Source: Photobacterium alginatilyticum (GTDB taxonomy: Bacteria > Pseudomonadota > Gammaproteobacteria > Enterobacterales > Vibrionaceae). Taken from it: a stretch of 64,000 nt of DNA. Each line of letters begins with the position of its first letter. Position 1 is the first letter of the stretch. Shown piece after piece: positions 16,573 to 26,104 of the stretch. The stretch spans positions 53,568-117,567 of the forward strand of contig NZ_RSEJ01000020.1 of NCBI RefSeq assembly GCF_009910675.1, given 5' to 3'. Made by a program: the position numbers and the translations under genes. The notes beneath the pieces are model-generated. The model did no database searches and was not told the origin of the DNA. It was given only the letters and a program-made list of their open reading frames with translations.

Positions 16573-16755
16573 GGTCACAAGGCAAGACACCTGTTTTCGA
16601 GAGGCTAAGTAGTGCGCGATAACGTGTTGATAAATCAGTAGACAGATCGCTGGACAGATCTTGGTCGTTATCTTATGACCGCAGCACCGGAAACTTAACC
16701 GAAATATATTACGCATCAAGCAAAAAGTGTCAACAAAAAAAATTAATTTTTTTGT

Positions 16756-16783
16756 GGCTAAACGTTTGCTCTCTCCGTATAAT
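16756..16783 (+). promoter_or_regulatory. guaB promoter with PurR-like site
   Basis: AAACGTTTGC (16760-16769) is the core of the PurR box. It lies at the -35 position of a TATAAT -10 (16778-16783), with no other good -35. A repressor bound there would exclude RNA polymerase. Outside the core the box matches poorly (10 of 16 positions). Confidence 0.6.
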
Positions 16784-16837
16784 TCGTTCGCAATATTTTA
16801 TCCTCCTTTAAACCACAACTTGGTGTGAGATATTGCA

Positions 16838-18301
16838 ATGTTACGAATCGCTAAAGAAGCTCTGACTTTTGACGACGTTCTACTCGTCCCTGCCCATTCA
16901 ACTGTTTTACCTAACACTGCCGATCTGCGCACCCAGCTAACGAAGAAAATTACGCTCAACATTCCAATGGTTTCTGCTGCAATGGACACAGTAACCGAAG
17001 GCCGTTTCGCGATTGCGTTAGCTCAGGAAGGTGGTATCGGTTTTATCCACAAGAATATGTCTATCGAACAACAAGCGAATGAAGTTCGCATGGTTAAGAA
17101 GTTCGAGGCTGGCGTGGTATCCGAACCTGTGACAGTAAAACCAACAGCAACCATTGCTGATGTTAAACAACTAACGATTGAGAACGGTTTTGCTGGTTAC
17201 CCAGTAGTATCCGACAACAACGAGCTGGTGGGTATTATTACCGGCCGTGATGTTCGTTTTGTTACCGACCTTTCGATGAAGGTTGAAGAGGTGATGACGC
17301 CGAAAGGCAAGCTGGCTGCGGCCAAAGAAGGCGCTTCCCGTGAAGAGGTTGAGGCCATCATGCAAGAGCACCGTGTTGAGAAGGTGCTGCTGGTAAACGA
17401 TGAGTTCCAGCTTAAAGGCATGATCACTGCAAAAGATTTCCAGAAAGCCGAGCGTAAGCCAAATGCATGTAAAGATGAGCTAGGCCGTCTGCGTGTAGGT
17501 GCTGCGGTTGGTGCCGGTGCCGGTAACGAAGAGCGTGTTAAGGCTCTGGTTGAAGCGGGTGTTGACGTGCTGCTGATTGACTCGTCGCATGGCCATTCTG
17601 AAGGGGTTCTGCAGCGTATCCGCGAGACGCGTGAAGCCTTCCCTGATCTACAAATCATCGGTGGTAACGTGGCCACAGGTGCCGGTGCCCGTGCACTGAT
17701 TGAAGCCGGCGTTGATGCGGTGAAAGTCGGTATCGGCCCTGGTTCTATCTGTACTACCCGTATCGTTACCGGTGTAGGTGTTCCGCAGATTACCGCTATT
17801 TCTGATGCGGCAGACGCGGCAGCCGAGTTCGGCGTTCCTGTTATTGCCGATGGCGGTATCCGCTTCTCGGGTGATATGTGTAAGGCAATCGTTGCCGGTG
17901 CATCATGTGTAATGGTGGGTTCTATGTTTGCCGGTACCGAAGAAGCACCGGGTGAAGTTGAGCTTTATCAGGGCCGTGCCTACAAGTCATACCGTGGTAT
18001 GGGCTCGCTGGGTGCAATGTCCCAGGGCTCTTCTGACCGCTACTTCCAGTCTGACAATGCGGCTGACAAACTGGTACCGGAAGGTATCGAGGGCCGCGTT
18101 GCCTACAAAGGCCATATCAAGGAAATCGTTCACCAGCAGATGGGCGGCTTGCGCTCGAGCATGGGCCTGACCGGTTCGGCAACGATTGAGGCACTGCGCA
18201 CAAAAGCTGAGTTTGTGCGTATCTCCGGTGCGGGTATGAAAGAGTCGCATGTTCATGATGTGACCATTACCAAGGAAGCACCAAACTACCGTATGGGGTA
18301 A
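16838..18301 (+). CDS. guaB: Inosine-5'-monophosphate dehydrogenase
   Basis: A 487-residue enzyme converting IMP to XMP with NAD+, the first committed step to GMP. It has the TIM barrel split by two CBS domains (about residues 93-205). The catalytic loop is GIGPGSICTTR, with the active-site cysteine, and the flap region is YRGMGSLGAM. It is followed by guaA after 114 bases. Confidence 0.97.
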   Translation: MLRIAKEALTFDDVLLVPAHSTVLPNTADLRTQLTKKITLNIPMVSAAMDTVTEGRFAIALAQEGGIGFIHKNMSIEQQANEVRMVKKFEAGVVSEPVTVKPTATIADVKQLTIENGFAGYPVVSDNNELVGIITGRDVRFVTDLSMKVEEVMTPKGKLAAAKEGASREEVEAIMQEHRVEKVLLVNDEFQLKGMITAKDFQKAERKPNACKDELGRLRVGAAVGAGAGNEERVKALVEAGVDVLLIDSSHGHSEGVLQRIRETREAFPDLQIIGGNVATGAGARALIEAGVDAVKVGIGPGSICTTRIVTGVGVPQITAISDAADAAAEFGVPVIADGGIRFSGDMCKAIVAGASCVMVGSMFAGTEEAPGEVELYQGRAYKSYRGMGSLGAMSQGSSDRYFQSDNAADKLVPEGIEGRVAYKGHIKEIVHQQMGGLRSSMGLTGSATIEALRTKAEFVRISGAGMKESHVHDVTITKEAPNYRMG

Positions 18302-18326
18302 TTTTCACCAAGCGCACTGTTGCTTG

Positions 18327-18362
18327 AGGAAAACGTTTGCCTAAACGGGAAACTTGTATAAG
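18327..18362 (+). promoter_or_regulatory. guaA promoter with PurR-like site
   Basis: AGGAAAACGTTTGCCT (18327-18342) matches 13 of 16 positions of the PurR consensus as I recall it. A possible -10, TATAAG (18357-18362), follows. This suggests that guaA has its own purine-repressed promoter in addition to any read-through from guaB. Confidence 0.55.
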
Positions 18363-18365
18363 ATC

Positions 18366-18385
18366 GGGGGCGTTTCTAGGCCCCC
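18366..18385 (+). other. GC-rich hairpin in the guaA leader
   Basis: GGGGGC and GCCCCC enclose an 8-base loop, followed nine bases later by a run of seven Ts. It lies just after the presumed guaA start of transcription and could be an attenuator, but the U-run is too far away for a standard terminator. Confidence 0.35.
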
Positions 18386-18415
18386 AAATTTCACTTTTTT
18401 TGAGACTGCTCGATA

Positions 18416-19999
18416 ATGACCACTACCACAAACATTCATGACCAACGCATCCTGATCCTGGATTTTGGTTCTCAGTATACTCAGCTAATCGCCCGTCGAA
18501 TCCGTGAAATCGGTGTGTATTGTGAGCTTTGGAGCTGGGATGTTGATGAAGCCGATATCCGCGACTTCAACCCTAACGGTATCATTCTTTCTGGTGGTCC
18601 GGAGAGTGTTACCGAGGAAGGTTCTCCGCGTGCACCGCAATATGTATTCGAAGCGGGTGTACCTGTTTTTGGTGTGTGCTACGGCATGCAGACCATGGCT
18701 GAGCAGCTGGGCGGCAAGGTAGCCGGTTCAACACTGCGTGAGTTTGGCTACGCACAGGTTAAAGTGGTTGAGCCGACAGATTTCTTTAAAAATATCGAAG
18801 ATGCCATCGCTGAAGACGGCACGGCGCTACTTGACGTATGGATGAGCCACGGTGACAAAGTGGTTGAGATCCCGTCTGATTTTGTGAAAGTGGCTGAAAC
18901 CGACACTTGTCCGTACGCTGCAATGGCCAATGAAGAGAAGCACTTTTACGGCGTTCAGTTCCACCCTGAAGTCACGCACACTCGTCAGGGAATGCGTATT
19001 ATCGAAAACTTCGTGCTGAACATCTGTGGCTGTGAAAAGCTTTGGACATCAGCCAATATTATTGAAGATGCGGTTGCCCGCATCAAAGAGCAGGTCGGTG
19101 ACGACGAGGTGATCCTTGGCCTGTCCGGCGGTGTTGACTCATCGGTGGTAGCAATGCTTATCCACCGTGCCATCGGTGACAAGCTCACTTGTGTATTTGT
19201 TGATAACGGTCTGCTTCGCCTGAACGAAGGTGAGCAGGTGATGGAGATGTTTGGCGATCACTTCGGTCTCAACATTGTCCATGTGAATGCGGAAGACCGC
19301 TTCCTTGATGCGCTGGCTGGCGAGGCGGAGCCTGAAGCCAAGCGTAAGATTATCGGCCATGTGTTTGTTGATGTTTTCGACGAGGAGTCGAAGAAGCTTG
19401 AGAATGCGAAATGGTTGGCTCAAGGCACAATCTACCCGGATGTGATTGAATCGGCGGCGTCTAAAACCGGTAAAGCACACGTTATCAAATCTCACCACAA
19501 CGTGGGTGGTTTGCCAGATGATATGGAAATGGGCTTGGTTGAACCGCTCAAAGAGCTGTTTAAAGATGAAGTTCGCAAGATTGGCCTGGAGCTGGGTCTG
19601 CCATACAACATGCTTTACCGCCATCCGTTCCCGGGACCTGGTCTTGGTGTCCGCGTACTGGGTGAAGTGAAGAAAGAGTACTGTGATTTGCTGCGCCGTG
19701 CTGATGCAATCTTCATTGAAGAGCTGCACAATGCGGATCTGTACAATAAGGTTTCTCAGGCATTCACCGTATTCCTGCCGGTACGTTCGGTTGGCGTAAT
19801 GGGCGATGGCCGTAAGTATGACTGGGTTGTATCGCTACGTGCCGTGGAGACAATCGACTTTATGACTGCGCATTGGGCTCACCTGCCATATGATTTCCTT
19901 GGCAAGGTATCGAACCGTATTATCAACGAAGTCGATGGGATCTCCCGCGTGGTTTACGATGTATCCGGTAAACCGCCAGCAACTATCGAGTGGGAATAA
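18416..19999 (+). CDS. guaA: GMP synthase (glutamine-hydrolysing)
   Basis: A 527-residue enzyme making GMP from XMP. The N-terminal class I glutamine amidotransferase domain has the nucleophile Cys88 (GVCYG) and the His-Glu pair in QFHPEVTHT. The ATP-pyrophosphatase domain carries the P-loop LSGGVDSSV. The C-terminal dimerisation domain ends in the conserved PPATIEWE. It acts after GuaB in guanine nucleotide synthesis. Confidence 0.97.
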   Translation: MTTTTNIHDQRILILDFGSQYTQLIARRIREIGVYCELWSWDVDEADIRDFNPNGIILSGGPESVTEEGSPRAPQYVFEAGVPVFGVCYGMQTMAEQLGGKVAGSTLREFGYAQVKVVEPTDFFKNIEDAIAEDGTALLDVWMSHGDKVVEIPSDFVKVAETDTCPYAAMANEEKHFYGVQFHPEVTHTRQGMRIIENFVLNICGCEKLWTSANIIEDAVARIKEQVGDDEVILGLSGGVDSSVVAMLIHRAIGDKLTCVFVDNGLLRLNEGEQVMEMFGDHFGLNIVHVNAEDRFLDALAGEAEPEAKRKIIGHVFVDVFDEESKKLENAKWLAQGTIYPDVIESAASKTGKAHVIKSHHNVGGLPDDMEMGLVEPLKELFKDEVRKIGLELGLPYNMLYRHPFPGPGLGVRVLGEVKKEYCDLLRRADAIFIEELHNADLYNKVSQAFTVFLPVRSVGVMGDGRKYDWVVSLRAVETIDFMTAHWAHLPYDFLGKVSNRIINEVDGISRVVYDVSGKPPATIEWE

Positions 20000-20010
20000 G
20001 TTTACTGCGT

Positions 20011-20041
20011 TGACAGAAGCTTTGATGCTTCGCTTCTGTCA
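20011..20041 (+). terminator. First hairpin after guaA
   Basis: TGACAGAAGC pairs with GCTTCTGTCA across an 11-base loop. There is no U-tract, so it is probably a 3'-end stabilising or partial terminator hairpin ahead of the stronger one at 20062. Confidence 0.45.
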
Positions 20042-20061
20042 TTGACTGGGCGAAGCTGATG

Positions 20062-20088
20062 AAAAAGGCACCTTCGGGTGCCTTTTTT
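20062..20088 (+). terminator. Intrinsic terminator after guaA
   Basis: AAAAAGGCACC, a TTCG tetraloop and GGTGCCTTTTTT form a textbook terminator. From here to 20396 there is no gene; I see only AT-rich sequence and a small inverted repeat AGAATG/CATTCT (20173-20188) that might be regulatory. Confidence 0.92.
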
Positions 20089-20396
20089 CGTATTGAGCCT
20101 AGTGAGCTAGAAGGTAGATGCTAATGGGCAATAAAAACGAAGTATCGGTTTGCTTGTACGTATTGTTGTTGGGAGAATGATTCCATTCTGTTGCTTGCTT
20201 GTTGGTGGTGTGTTCTGCATTAATACTTTTTTACAAAATATCCTTACGGGTTTTGGTTGTTTGTTGGGTTAGTGTGCGTTTTATTTATCAGCTTTCATTA
20301 CAATCAACTGATAACCCGAGAGGGGTATTCATTTGGCGACAAAAATATAAATGCAGCGCCGCAACTATACACATCATCAACAGCCATGGAGTTCCC

Positions 20397-21956
20397 ATGA
20401 GTAATGAAGCAGTACAGAAAGCACCCGATGCCCCATCGAGTGCGATGGATAAGTTCTTAAACTTCATAGAACGCGCAGGAAATAAGATCCCCGATCCTGC
20501 CCTACTTTTTTTCTGGGGACTCGTCATCGTCTGGGCCTTGTCAGCACTACTTTCTCAGTTCGAATTTGGACTGATCCACCCTGTTACAGGACAAGCCATC
20601 GAGATCAACAACCTTCTGACAGGTCAGTCCCTGGCTGGGTTCCTGTCTGGTATGGTTAAAACCTTCACTGGGTTTGCACCCCTGGGAATTGTATTGGTAG
20701 CGATGCTGGGTGTCGGTGTTGCAGAAGCGTCCGGTTTTATTAACACCGGCCTGAAAAAAATGCTGAACTTCACGCCTGCCAAGCTGCTAACACCAATGCT
20801 TATCCTGGTGGCGATCGTTTCCCACACTGCTGCAGATGCCGGTTACGTCCTGGTTATTCCTCTTGGCGGTATTATTTTCCATGCTGCGGGTCGTCATCCG
20901 TTAGCGGGTATCGCAGCGGCATTTGCTGGTGTATCGGGCGGCTTCTCGGCTAACTTCATTCCTTCTGGAATTGACCCGTTATTGGCCGGCTTTACTCAGT
21001 CTGCTGCGCAAATTCTTGACCCTGAGTATGTCGTTAACCCGCTGTCTAACTTGCTGTTTACTGGCCTGTCTTCAATTATCGTTGTTGCGATCGGCTGGTA
21101 TGTCACTGAGAAAATTATCGAGCCACGCCTGAGCAAGACACCAATTGATGACGATGCCGAAGAAGCGCCGGATCTGGGCTCATTTACCGATATTGAATCA
21201 AAGGCTTTCAACCGCGCTGGTTGGGCAATGGTTATCGGTATCGTGGCATTGGTGGCGGCCGTTTTCCCTGAAACCTCACCACTGCGATCGCCGGAAGGGG
21301 AAATAACGGCCTTTACCGCACCTTTGATGCAGTCTATTGTGCCGCTGATCTTCATCCTGTTCATTATCCCGGGTGTGGTTTATGGCCGCGTATCAGGTAC
21401 GTTTAAATCAAGTGACGATATTATTAAGGCGATGTCGGCGACCATGGGAACCATGGGCGGCTATATTGTCATGGCCTTCTTCTGTGCCCAGTTCCTGGCT
21501 GCATTCAGCCAGTCTAACCTTGGTACATTGCTGGCACTATCGGGAGCCGATCTGCTGAAAGCTATGAACCTGCCGGGTCAGATCACCATCGTTGGTATGA
21601 TCCTGCTGACTGCTTTCGTTAACCTGCTAGTGGGCTCGGCATCGGCAAAGTGGGCCTTGATTGGCCCAATCCTGGTGCCAATGCTGATGGCGGTTGGTAT
21701 TTCTCCTGAACTGACTCAGGCGGCGTACCGTGTGGGTGATTCTGTGTCCAATATCATTTCACCACTGATGGTGTTCTTCCCGCTGGTGGTGGTCTATACC
21801 CAGCGTTATGTGAAGAGTTCGGGTATCGGTACGCTGGCCTCATTGATGATGCCGTACTCGATTGCCATGCTGATTGGCTGGACAATCTTCCTGTTGGCCT
21901 ACTGGGCGATTGGTATCCCGCTGGGTATTCAGGCGCCGTACACATACAGCATGTAA
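20397..21956 (+). CDS. AbgT-family transporter (first of two)
   Basis: A 519-residue inner-membrane protein with about 11-13 hydrophobic segments. It matches the AbgT (p-aminobenzoyl-glutamate) transporter family through the N-terminal FIERAGNKIPDP pattern, the SHTAADAGYVLVIPLGG segment and the GSASAKWALIGPILVPML region. Known relatives import p-aminobenzoyl-glutamate (E. coli AbgT) or export sulfonamides (MtrF, YdaH); the substrate here is not determined. I start at ATG 20397, which gives the family N-terminus, rather than 20199. No abgAB hydrolase genes lie nearby. Confidence 0.86.
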   Translation: MSNEAVQKAPDAPSSAMDKFLNFIERAGNKIPDPALLFFWGLVIVWALSALLSQFEFGLIHPVTGQAIEINNLLTGQSLAGFLSGMVKTFTGFAPLGIVLVAMLGVGVAEASGFINTGLKKMLNFTPAKLLTPMLILVAIVSHTAADAGYVLVIPLGGIIFHAAGRHPLAGIAAAFAGVSGGFSANFIPSGIDPLLAGFTQSAAQILDPEYVVNPLSNLLFTGLSSIIVVAIGWYVTEKIIEPRLSKTPIDDDAEEAPDLGSFTDIESKAFNRAGWAMVIGIVALVAAVFPETSPLRSPEGEITAFTAPLMQSIVPLIFILFIIPGVVYGRVSGTFKSSDDIIKAMSATMGTMGGYIVMAFFCAQFLAAFSQSNLGTLLALSGADLLKAMNLPGQITIVGMILLTAFVNLLVGSASAKWALIGPILVPMLMAVGISPELTQAAYRVGDSVSNIISPLMVFFPLVVVYTQRYVKSSGIGTLASLMMPYSIAMLIGWTIFLLAYWAIGIPLGIQAPYTYSM

Positions 21957-21980
21957 CCAATACTGTTACTGTTTGTTATC

Positions 21981-22005
21981 AAGCCCCGCACTGCGGGGCT
22001 TTTTA
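21981..22005 (+). terminator. Terminator between the two AbgT genes
   Basis: AAGCCCCGCA and TGCGGGGCTT form a 10-bp stem with a one-base centre, then a T-run. The second AbgT gene therefore needs its own promoter; the very AT-rich 285 bases that follow hold no gene and no site I recognise. Confidence 0.9.
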
Positions 22006-22290
22006 TTGGTGGGAATGATAATAAATACCCAAAACGTATAAAATTCTAATTAATTGTATTTTTGTAATTTTTTATTCTAAAAATTATTATTTTGGTCGTT
22101 TGTTATGTGCTGGTCATTAATGCCAATTTGATGCTGTTACTCTTTCCTTATTCTCTAAAATTTAAGTTTTTGGTGGTTTATTAATCTTGCTTGTTGCCTT
22201 TTTGTGAGTTTTACGTGTTGCGAGTGATTTGTTACTTTCACCCTCCAAACACAACATATAACTCAATCGAAGTAGTAAGGAAGTACGATT

Positions 22291-23847
22291 ATGAGTGAGA
22301 CCATTACACCGCCTCCCGCCCAAAAGGGAGTGATCGCGTTTATCGAGCGTGCAGGAAAGAAAATTCCTGATCCCGTTATAATTTTCATGTTCCTGTTTAC
22401 CTTTTCGCTGTTGCTGACCGGGCTAATTGGCGGTTTGCAGTTTGAGACCACCGGGGCTGATGGTGGCGCTGTTACCCATACCATCAAAAACATGATGGCG
22501 ACTGAAAGTGTGCGCTGGATGTTCGACAATGCGCTGTTGACCAACTGGCTGTCATTTGGCGGTGGTGTGCTGGGGGTGATCCTGATTGTGATGCTGGGGG
22601 TCGGTATTGCTGAAAACTCTGGTCTGCTGTCGGCGGTGATCAAGAAAGTCGGCTTACGTATCAATGATCGCTGGCTGCCGTTGATGGTGGTTTTTCTGGG
22701 CATCATGAGCTCAATTGCCACGGATGCCGGCTACCTTATTCTTATTCCGTTGGCTGGCCTGCTGTATGCTGGTTTAGGTAAAAACCCGCTGATTGGTATG
22801 GCTGCGGCATTTGCCGGGGTTTCTGCCGGCTTCTCTGCCAACCTGATCCCGGCCACACCGGTTGACGTCATTTTGGGGGCGAACGCCCGTATTTTTGCCG
22901 AATCTCAGGGTATCCCGTTTGAAACGGCAAGCGGTGAGGCCATTAACCCGGCAACCATGCATTACTTCTTTATCTTTATCTCAACCTTCATTCTGGCAGG
23001 ACTGGGTGCCTGGGTGACCACCCGTTTCGTGGCACCGCGCCTTGAGAAGATGTCCTATGAGCTGCCGGAAGATCTGAACCTGAACGATTTTCAGGTATCG
23101 GATGCCGACAATAAAGGTCTGCGCGCTGCTGGTATCGGCCTGGTGCTGGCTCTGTTGGCAGTTGCTGGCTTGGCAATGGGGCCGCTTGCTACGTACACCA
23201 ATGAGGCTGGCCGTGAAGTAACGCCATTCCTTGATAACGTTATCTTGTTGATTGCGATGGTATTTGCCGTTGTGGGGATTTTCTTCGGTGTCGCAACCGG
23301 GAAGTTTAAGTCTTTGCAGGACGTGGTCAAGGCGATGGTGAAGCAGATGAACACCATGGGCTACATTCTGGTGCTGACATTCTTCTGTTATAACTTTCTG
23401 GCGCTATTAGGCTTTTCTGGGCTGGGTACGTATGTCACCTACCTTGGTGCCTCTTTCCTCGGCTCGCTGGGATTGCAGGATTATCCCATTTTGCTGATCA
23501 TCGGCTTTATCATGACAACAGCGGTGATCAACCTGTTTGTCGGTGGCCTGACGTCTAAATGGATGCTGCTGGGACCGATCTTTGTTCCTATGTTATATCA
23601 GGTTAACCCGAACATGACGCCGGATCTGGTGACTGCTGCCTACCGTATCGCGGACTCATCAACCAATATCATCACCCCGATGATGACCTATGCAGGTGTT
23701 ATTCTGGCATTTATGCGTAAGTACAAGCCTGAGCTGAGTTTTGGTGATGTGATTGCGATGATGGTGCCGTACTCACTGACGTTCCTGAGCGTGTGGACGG
23801 CGGTTCTGGTTGGCTTCTTTGCGTTCAACATTCCGCTAGGTTTCTGA
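22291..23847 (+). CDS. AbgT-family transporter (second of two)
   Basis: A 518-residue paralogue of the preceding gene. It shares FIERAGKKIPDP near the N-terminus, SSIATDAGYLILIPLAG in the middle and GGLTSKWMLLGPIFVPML towards the end, with the same run of transmembrane segments. AAGGAAG lies seven bases before the ATG. It is clearly diverged from the first copy in the loops, so the duplication is not recent. The substrate is unknown. Confidence 0.86.
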   Translation: MSETITPPPAQKGVIAFIERAGKKIPDPVIIFMFLFTFSLLLTGLIGGLQFETTGADGGAVTHTIKNMMATESVRWMFDNALLTNWLSFGGGVLGVILIVMLGVGIAENSGLLSAVIKKVGLRINDRWLPLMVVFLGIMSSIATDAGYLILIPLAGLLYAGLGKNPLIGMAAAFAGVSAGFSANLIPATPVDVILGANARIFAESQGIPFETASGEAINPATMHYFFIFISTFILAGLGAWVTTRFVAPRLEKMSYELPEDLNLNDFQVSDADNKGLRAAGIGLVLALLAVAGLAMGPLATYTNEAGREVTPFLDNVILLIAMVFAVVGIFFGVATGKFKSLQDVVKAMVKQMNTMGYILVLTFFCYNFLALLGFSGLGTYVTYLGASFLGSLGLQDYPILLIIGFIMTTAVINLFVGGLTSKWMLLGPIFVPMLYQVNPNMTPDLVTAAYRIADSSTNIITPMMTYAGVILAFMRKYKPELSFGDVIAMMVPYSLTFLSVWTAVLVGFFAFNIPLGF

Positions 23848-23875
23848 TCTTACTATTGAAGCTCTAAATACACAT

Positions 23876-23899
23876 CAAGCCCGGCAACTGCCGGGCTTG
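23876..23899. terminator. Hairpin between AbgT-2 and fghA
   Basis: CAAGCCCGGCA pairs exactly with TGCCGGGCTTG across two bases. The U-tract is weak on both strands. It lies between convergent genes and probably serves both. Confidence 0.7.
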
Positions 23900-23921
23900 T
23901 TCGTTCTGCCTGTTTCGCGGG

Positions 23922-24767
23922 TTACGCTTCGAAGTGTCTGGCATGAAAGCGAAGATGCTCTTCGATAAAGCTGGCAATGAAATAGTAGCTATGGTCATAG
24001 CCTTCCTGCATCCGTAACTCGAGCGGGTAGCCGCTGTGCTTGGCGGCAGCCTGCAACATTTCGGGTTTTAGCTGTTCGGTCAGGAAGTCATCTTTGCTGC
24101 CCTGATCAACCAGGGCCGGAACCTGTTTGGTTGCCTGTTTCAACAGCTCGCTGCTGTCATATTGCTTCCAGTCATCCTGGTTATTTCCCAGGTAGCCGGT
24201 AAAGGCTTTTTTGCCCCATGGGCAGTTAACCGGGTTGGTGATCGGACTGAAAGCCGAGACCGAAGTAAAACGCTCCGGGTTGCGCAGGGCAATCATCAGG
24301 GCGCCATGTCCGCCCATTGAGTGGCCGCTTATCGCCCGTTGCTGGCTGACCTGGAAGTTATTCTCGACAAGTTCTGGCAGCTCTTTGACCACATAGTCAT
24401 ACATACGATAGTGGCGGTTCCACGGCGCTTGGGTAGCATTGATATAGAAGCCGGCGCCTAAACCGAAGTCGTAGCTGCCTTGCGGATCATCGCTGACGCC
24501 TTCACCACGCGGGCTGGTGTCAGGGGCGACAATGGCGATACCGAGCTCGGCTGCCATGCGCTGGGCCCCGGCTTTCTGCATGAAGTTTTCGTCGCTGCAG
24601 GTGAGGCCGGATAACCAGTAGAGGACCGGCACCTTAACGCCTTTGGCTGCCTGGGGCGGCAGATAAATCGCAAAGCGCATATTGCAGTTCAGGGTGGCTG
24701 AGTGGTGGCTGTATTGTTTATGCCAGCCGCCGAAACTTTTGTTGGCACTGATATTTTCTAAAGTCAT
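23922..24767 (-). CDS. fghA: S-formylglutathione hydrolase
   Basis: A 281-residue alpha/beta hydrolase (esterase D family) that splits S-formylglutathione to formate and glutathione, the second step of formaldehyde detoxification. The nucleophile serine is in GHSMGGHG, and the C-terminal histidine is in EGYDHSYYF. It lies downstream of adhC on the same strand, with 87 bases between that contain a terminator hairpin. E. coli homologues are FrmB and YeiG. Confidence 0.94.
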   Translation of the reverse strand: MTLENISANKSFGGWHKQYSHHSATLNCNMRFAIYLPPQAAKGVKVPVLYWLSGLTCSDENFMQKAGAQRMAAELGIAIVAPDTSPRGEGVSDDPQGSYDFGLGAGFYINATQAPWNRHYRMYDYVVKELPELVENNFQVSQQRAISGHSMGGHGALMIALRNPERFTSVSAFSPITNPVNCPWGKKAFTGYLGNNQDDWKQYDSSELLKQATKQVPALVDQGSKDDFLTEQLKPEMLQAAAKHSGYPLELRMQEGYDHSYYFIASFIEEHLRFHARHFEA

Positions 24768-24790
24768 AAGATGGCTTGTCTCTGATATGT

Positions 24791-24815
24791 CAAAAAGCGC
24801 TGCCGGAGCAGCGCT
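24791..24815 (-). terminator. Terminator between adhC and fghA
   Basis: On the minus strand AGCGCTGC, a TCCG loop and GCAGCGCT are followed by TTTT. It would reduce fghA expression relative to adhC if the two are co-transcribed. Confidence 0.7.
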
Positions 24816-24854
24816 GATTTATCTTTACGCCGATAGGCTCTACAGGCGATTGGA

Positions 24855-25985
24855 CTATTTGTCGAAGTGGATAACGCTGCGAATACTCTTGCCTTCGTGC
24901 ATAAGGTCAAACGCGTGGTTAAGATCTTCCAGCCCCATGGTATGGGTGATGAAGTCATCCAGTGCGAACTCGCCTGCCATGTAACGTTCAACAATCTCAG
25001 GCAGTTCAGAGCGGCCTTTCACACCACCGAAGGCAGAACCGCGCCATACACGGCCGGTAACCAGCTGGAACGGACGGGTAGAGATTTCCTGACCTGCGCC
25101 GGCCACACCGATGATCACGGACTCGCCCCAGCCCTTATGGCAGCACTCAAGAGCAGAGCGCATGACGTTGACGTTACCGATACATTCGAAAGAGTAATCG
25201 ACGCCGCCATCGGTCATATCGACAATCACTTCCTGAATCGGCTTGTCGTAGTCATTCGGGTTAATGCAGTCAGTTGCGCCCAGCTTTTTGGCCAGCTCAT
25301 ATTTGCTTTCATTGATATCGACACCAATGATGCGGCTTGCGCCAGCCATGGTCGCGCCAATGATGGCTGACAGGCCGATACCGCCAAGACCGAAGATAGC
25401 AACCGTATCACCTTTCTCAACTTTGGCTGTGTTAAGCACGGCACCCATACCGGTTGTGACCCCACAGCCTAGCAGACAAACTTCTTCTAGCGGTGCGTCT
25501 TTGTTGACTTTGGCTAGCGAAATCTCCGGCAGTACTGTGTACTCAGAGAATGTTGAGCAGCCCATGTAATGGAAGATCGGCTTACCGTCTTTATAGAAGC
25601 GGGTAGTGCCGTCAGGCATCAGGCCTTTGCCCTGTGTTTCGCGTACGGCTTGGCATAGGTTGGTTTTGCCAGACTTACAGAATTTACACTCGCCGCACTC
25701 AGCGGTGTAGAGCGGAATGACATGATCGCCGACCTGGACACTGGTTACGCCTTCGCCGACCTGCTCGACAATACCGCCGCCTTCGTGGCCGAGAATAGAC
25801 GGGAAGATGCCTTCAGGATCTTCGCCAGAAAGTGTGAAGGCATCGGTATGGCAAACACCGGTTGCGACGATGCGGACAAGCACTTCTCCCGCTCTTGGTA
25901 GCATGACATCGACTTCTTCGATTGACAGTGGCTGATTAGGGCCCCAGGCAACAGCAGCTTTGGATTTGATAAATTGATCAGACAT
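24855..25985 (-). CDS. adhC: S-(hydroxymethyl)glutathione dehydrogenase / class III alcohol dehydrogenase
   Basis: A 376-residue zinc-dependent dehydrogenase that oxidises the glutathione adduct of formaldehyde (and reduces S-nitrosoglutathione in relatives). Seen: catalytic-zinc residues in ATGVCHTDAF and GHEGGG, the structural-zinc cluster CGECKFCKSGKTNLC, and the NAD-binding GLGGIGLSAI. GAGAAGAGAG precedes the ATG. With fghA it makes the glutathione-dependent formaldehyde pathway (also called frmA). Confidence 0.96.
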   Translation of the reverse strand: MSDQFIKSKAAVAWGPNQPLSIEEVDVMLPRAGEVLVRIVATGVCHTDAFTLSGEDPEGIFPSILGHEGGGIVEQVGEGVTSVQVGDHVIPLYTAECGECKFCKSGKTNLCQAVRETQGKGLMPDGTTRFYKDGKPIFHYMGCSTFSEYTVLPEISLAKVNKDAPLEEVCLLGCGVTTGMGAVLNTAKVEKGDTVAIFGLGGIGLSAIIGATMAGASRIIGVDINESKYELAKKLGATDCINPNDYDKPIQEVIVDMTDGGVDYSFECIGNVNVMRSALECCHKGWGESVIIGVAGAGQEISTRPFQLVTGRVWRGSAFGGVKGRSELPEIVERYMAGEFALDDFITHTMGLEDLNHAFDLMHEGKSIRSVIHFDK

Positions 25986-26104
25986 TCTGCACTCTCTTCT
26001 CTAAGGATTTAGGTATCTACAGAGCTCCGTCTTATCGCGCTTTGTCCGGTTGAACGAACCAAAATATCGCGGGCGGTATCAATACACTGTAGAAAAGAAA
26101 TTCG

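Noticed and set aside
22005..22290. CRP site in the gap before the second AbgT gene
   Set aside because: TGTGAGTTTTACGTGT looked suggestive, but the second half-site does not match TCACA.
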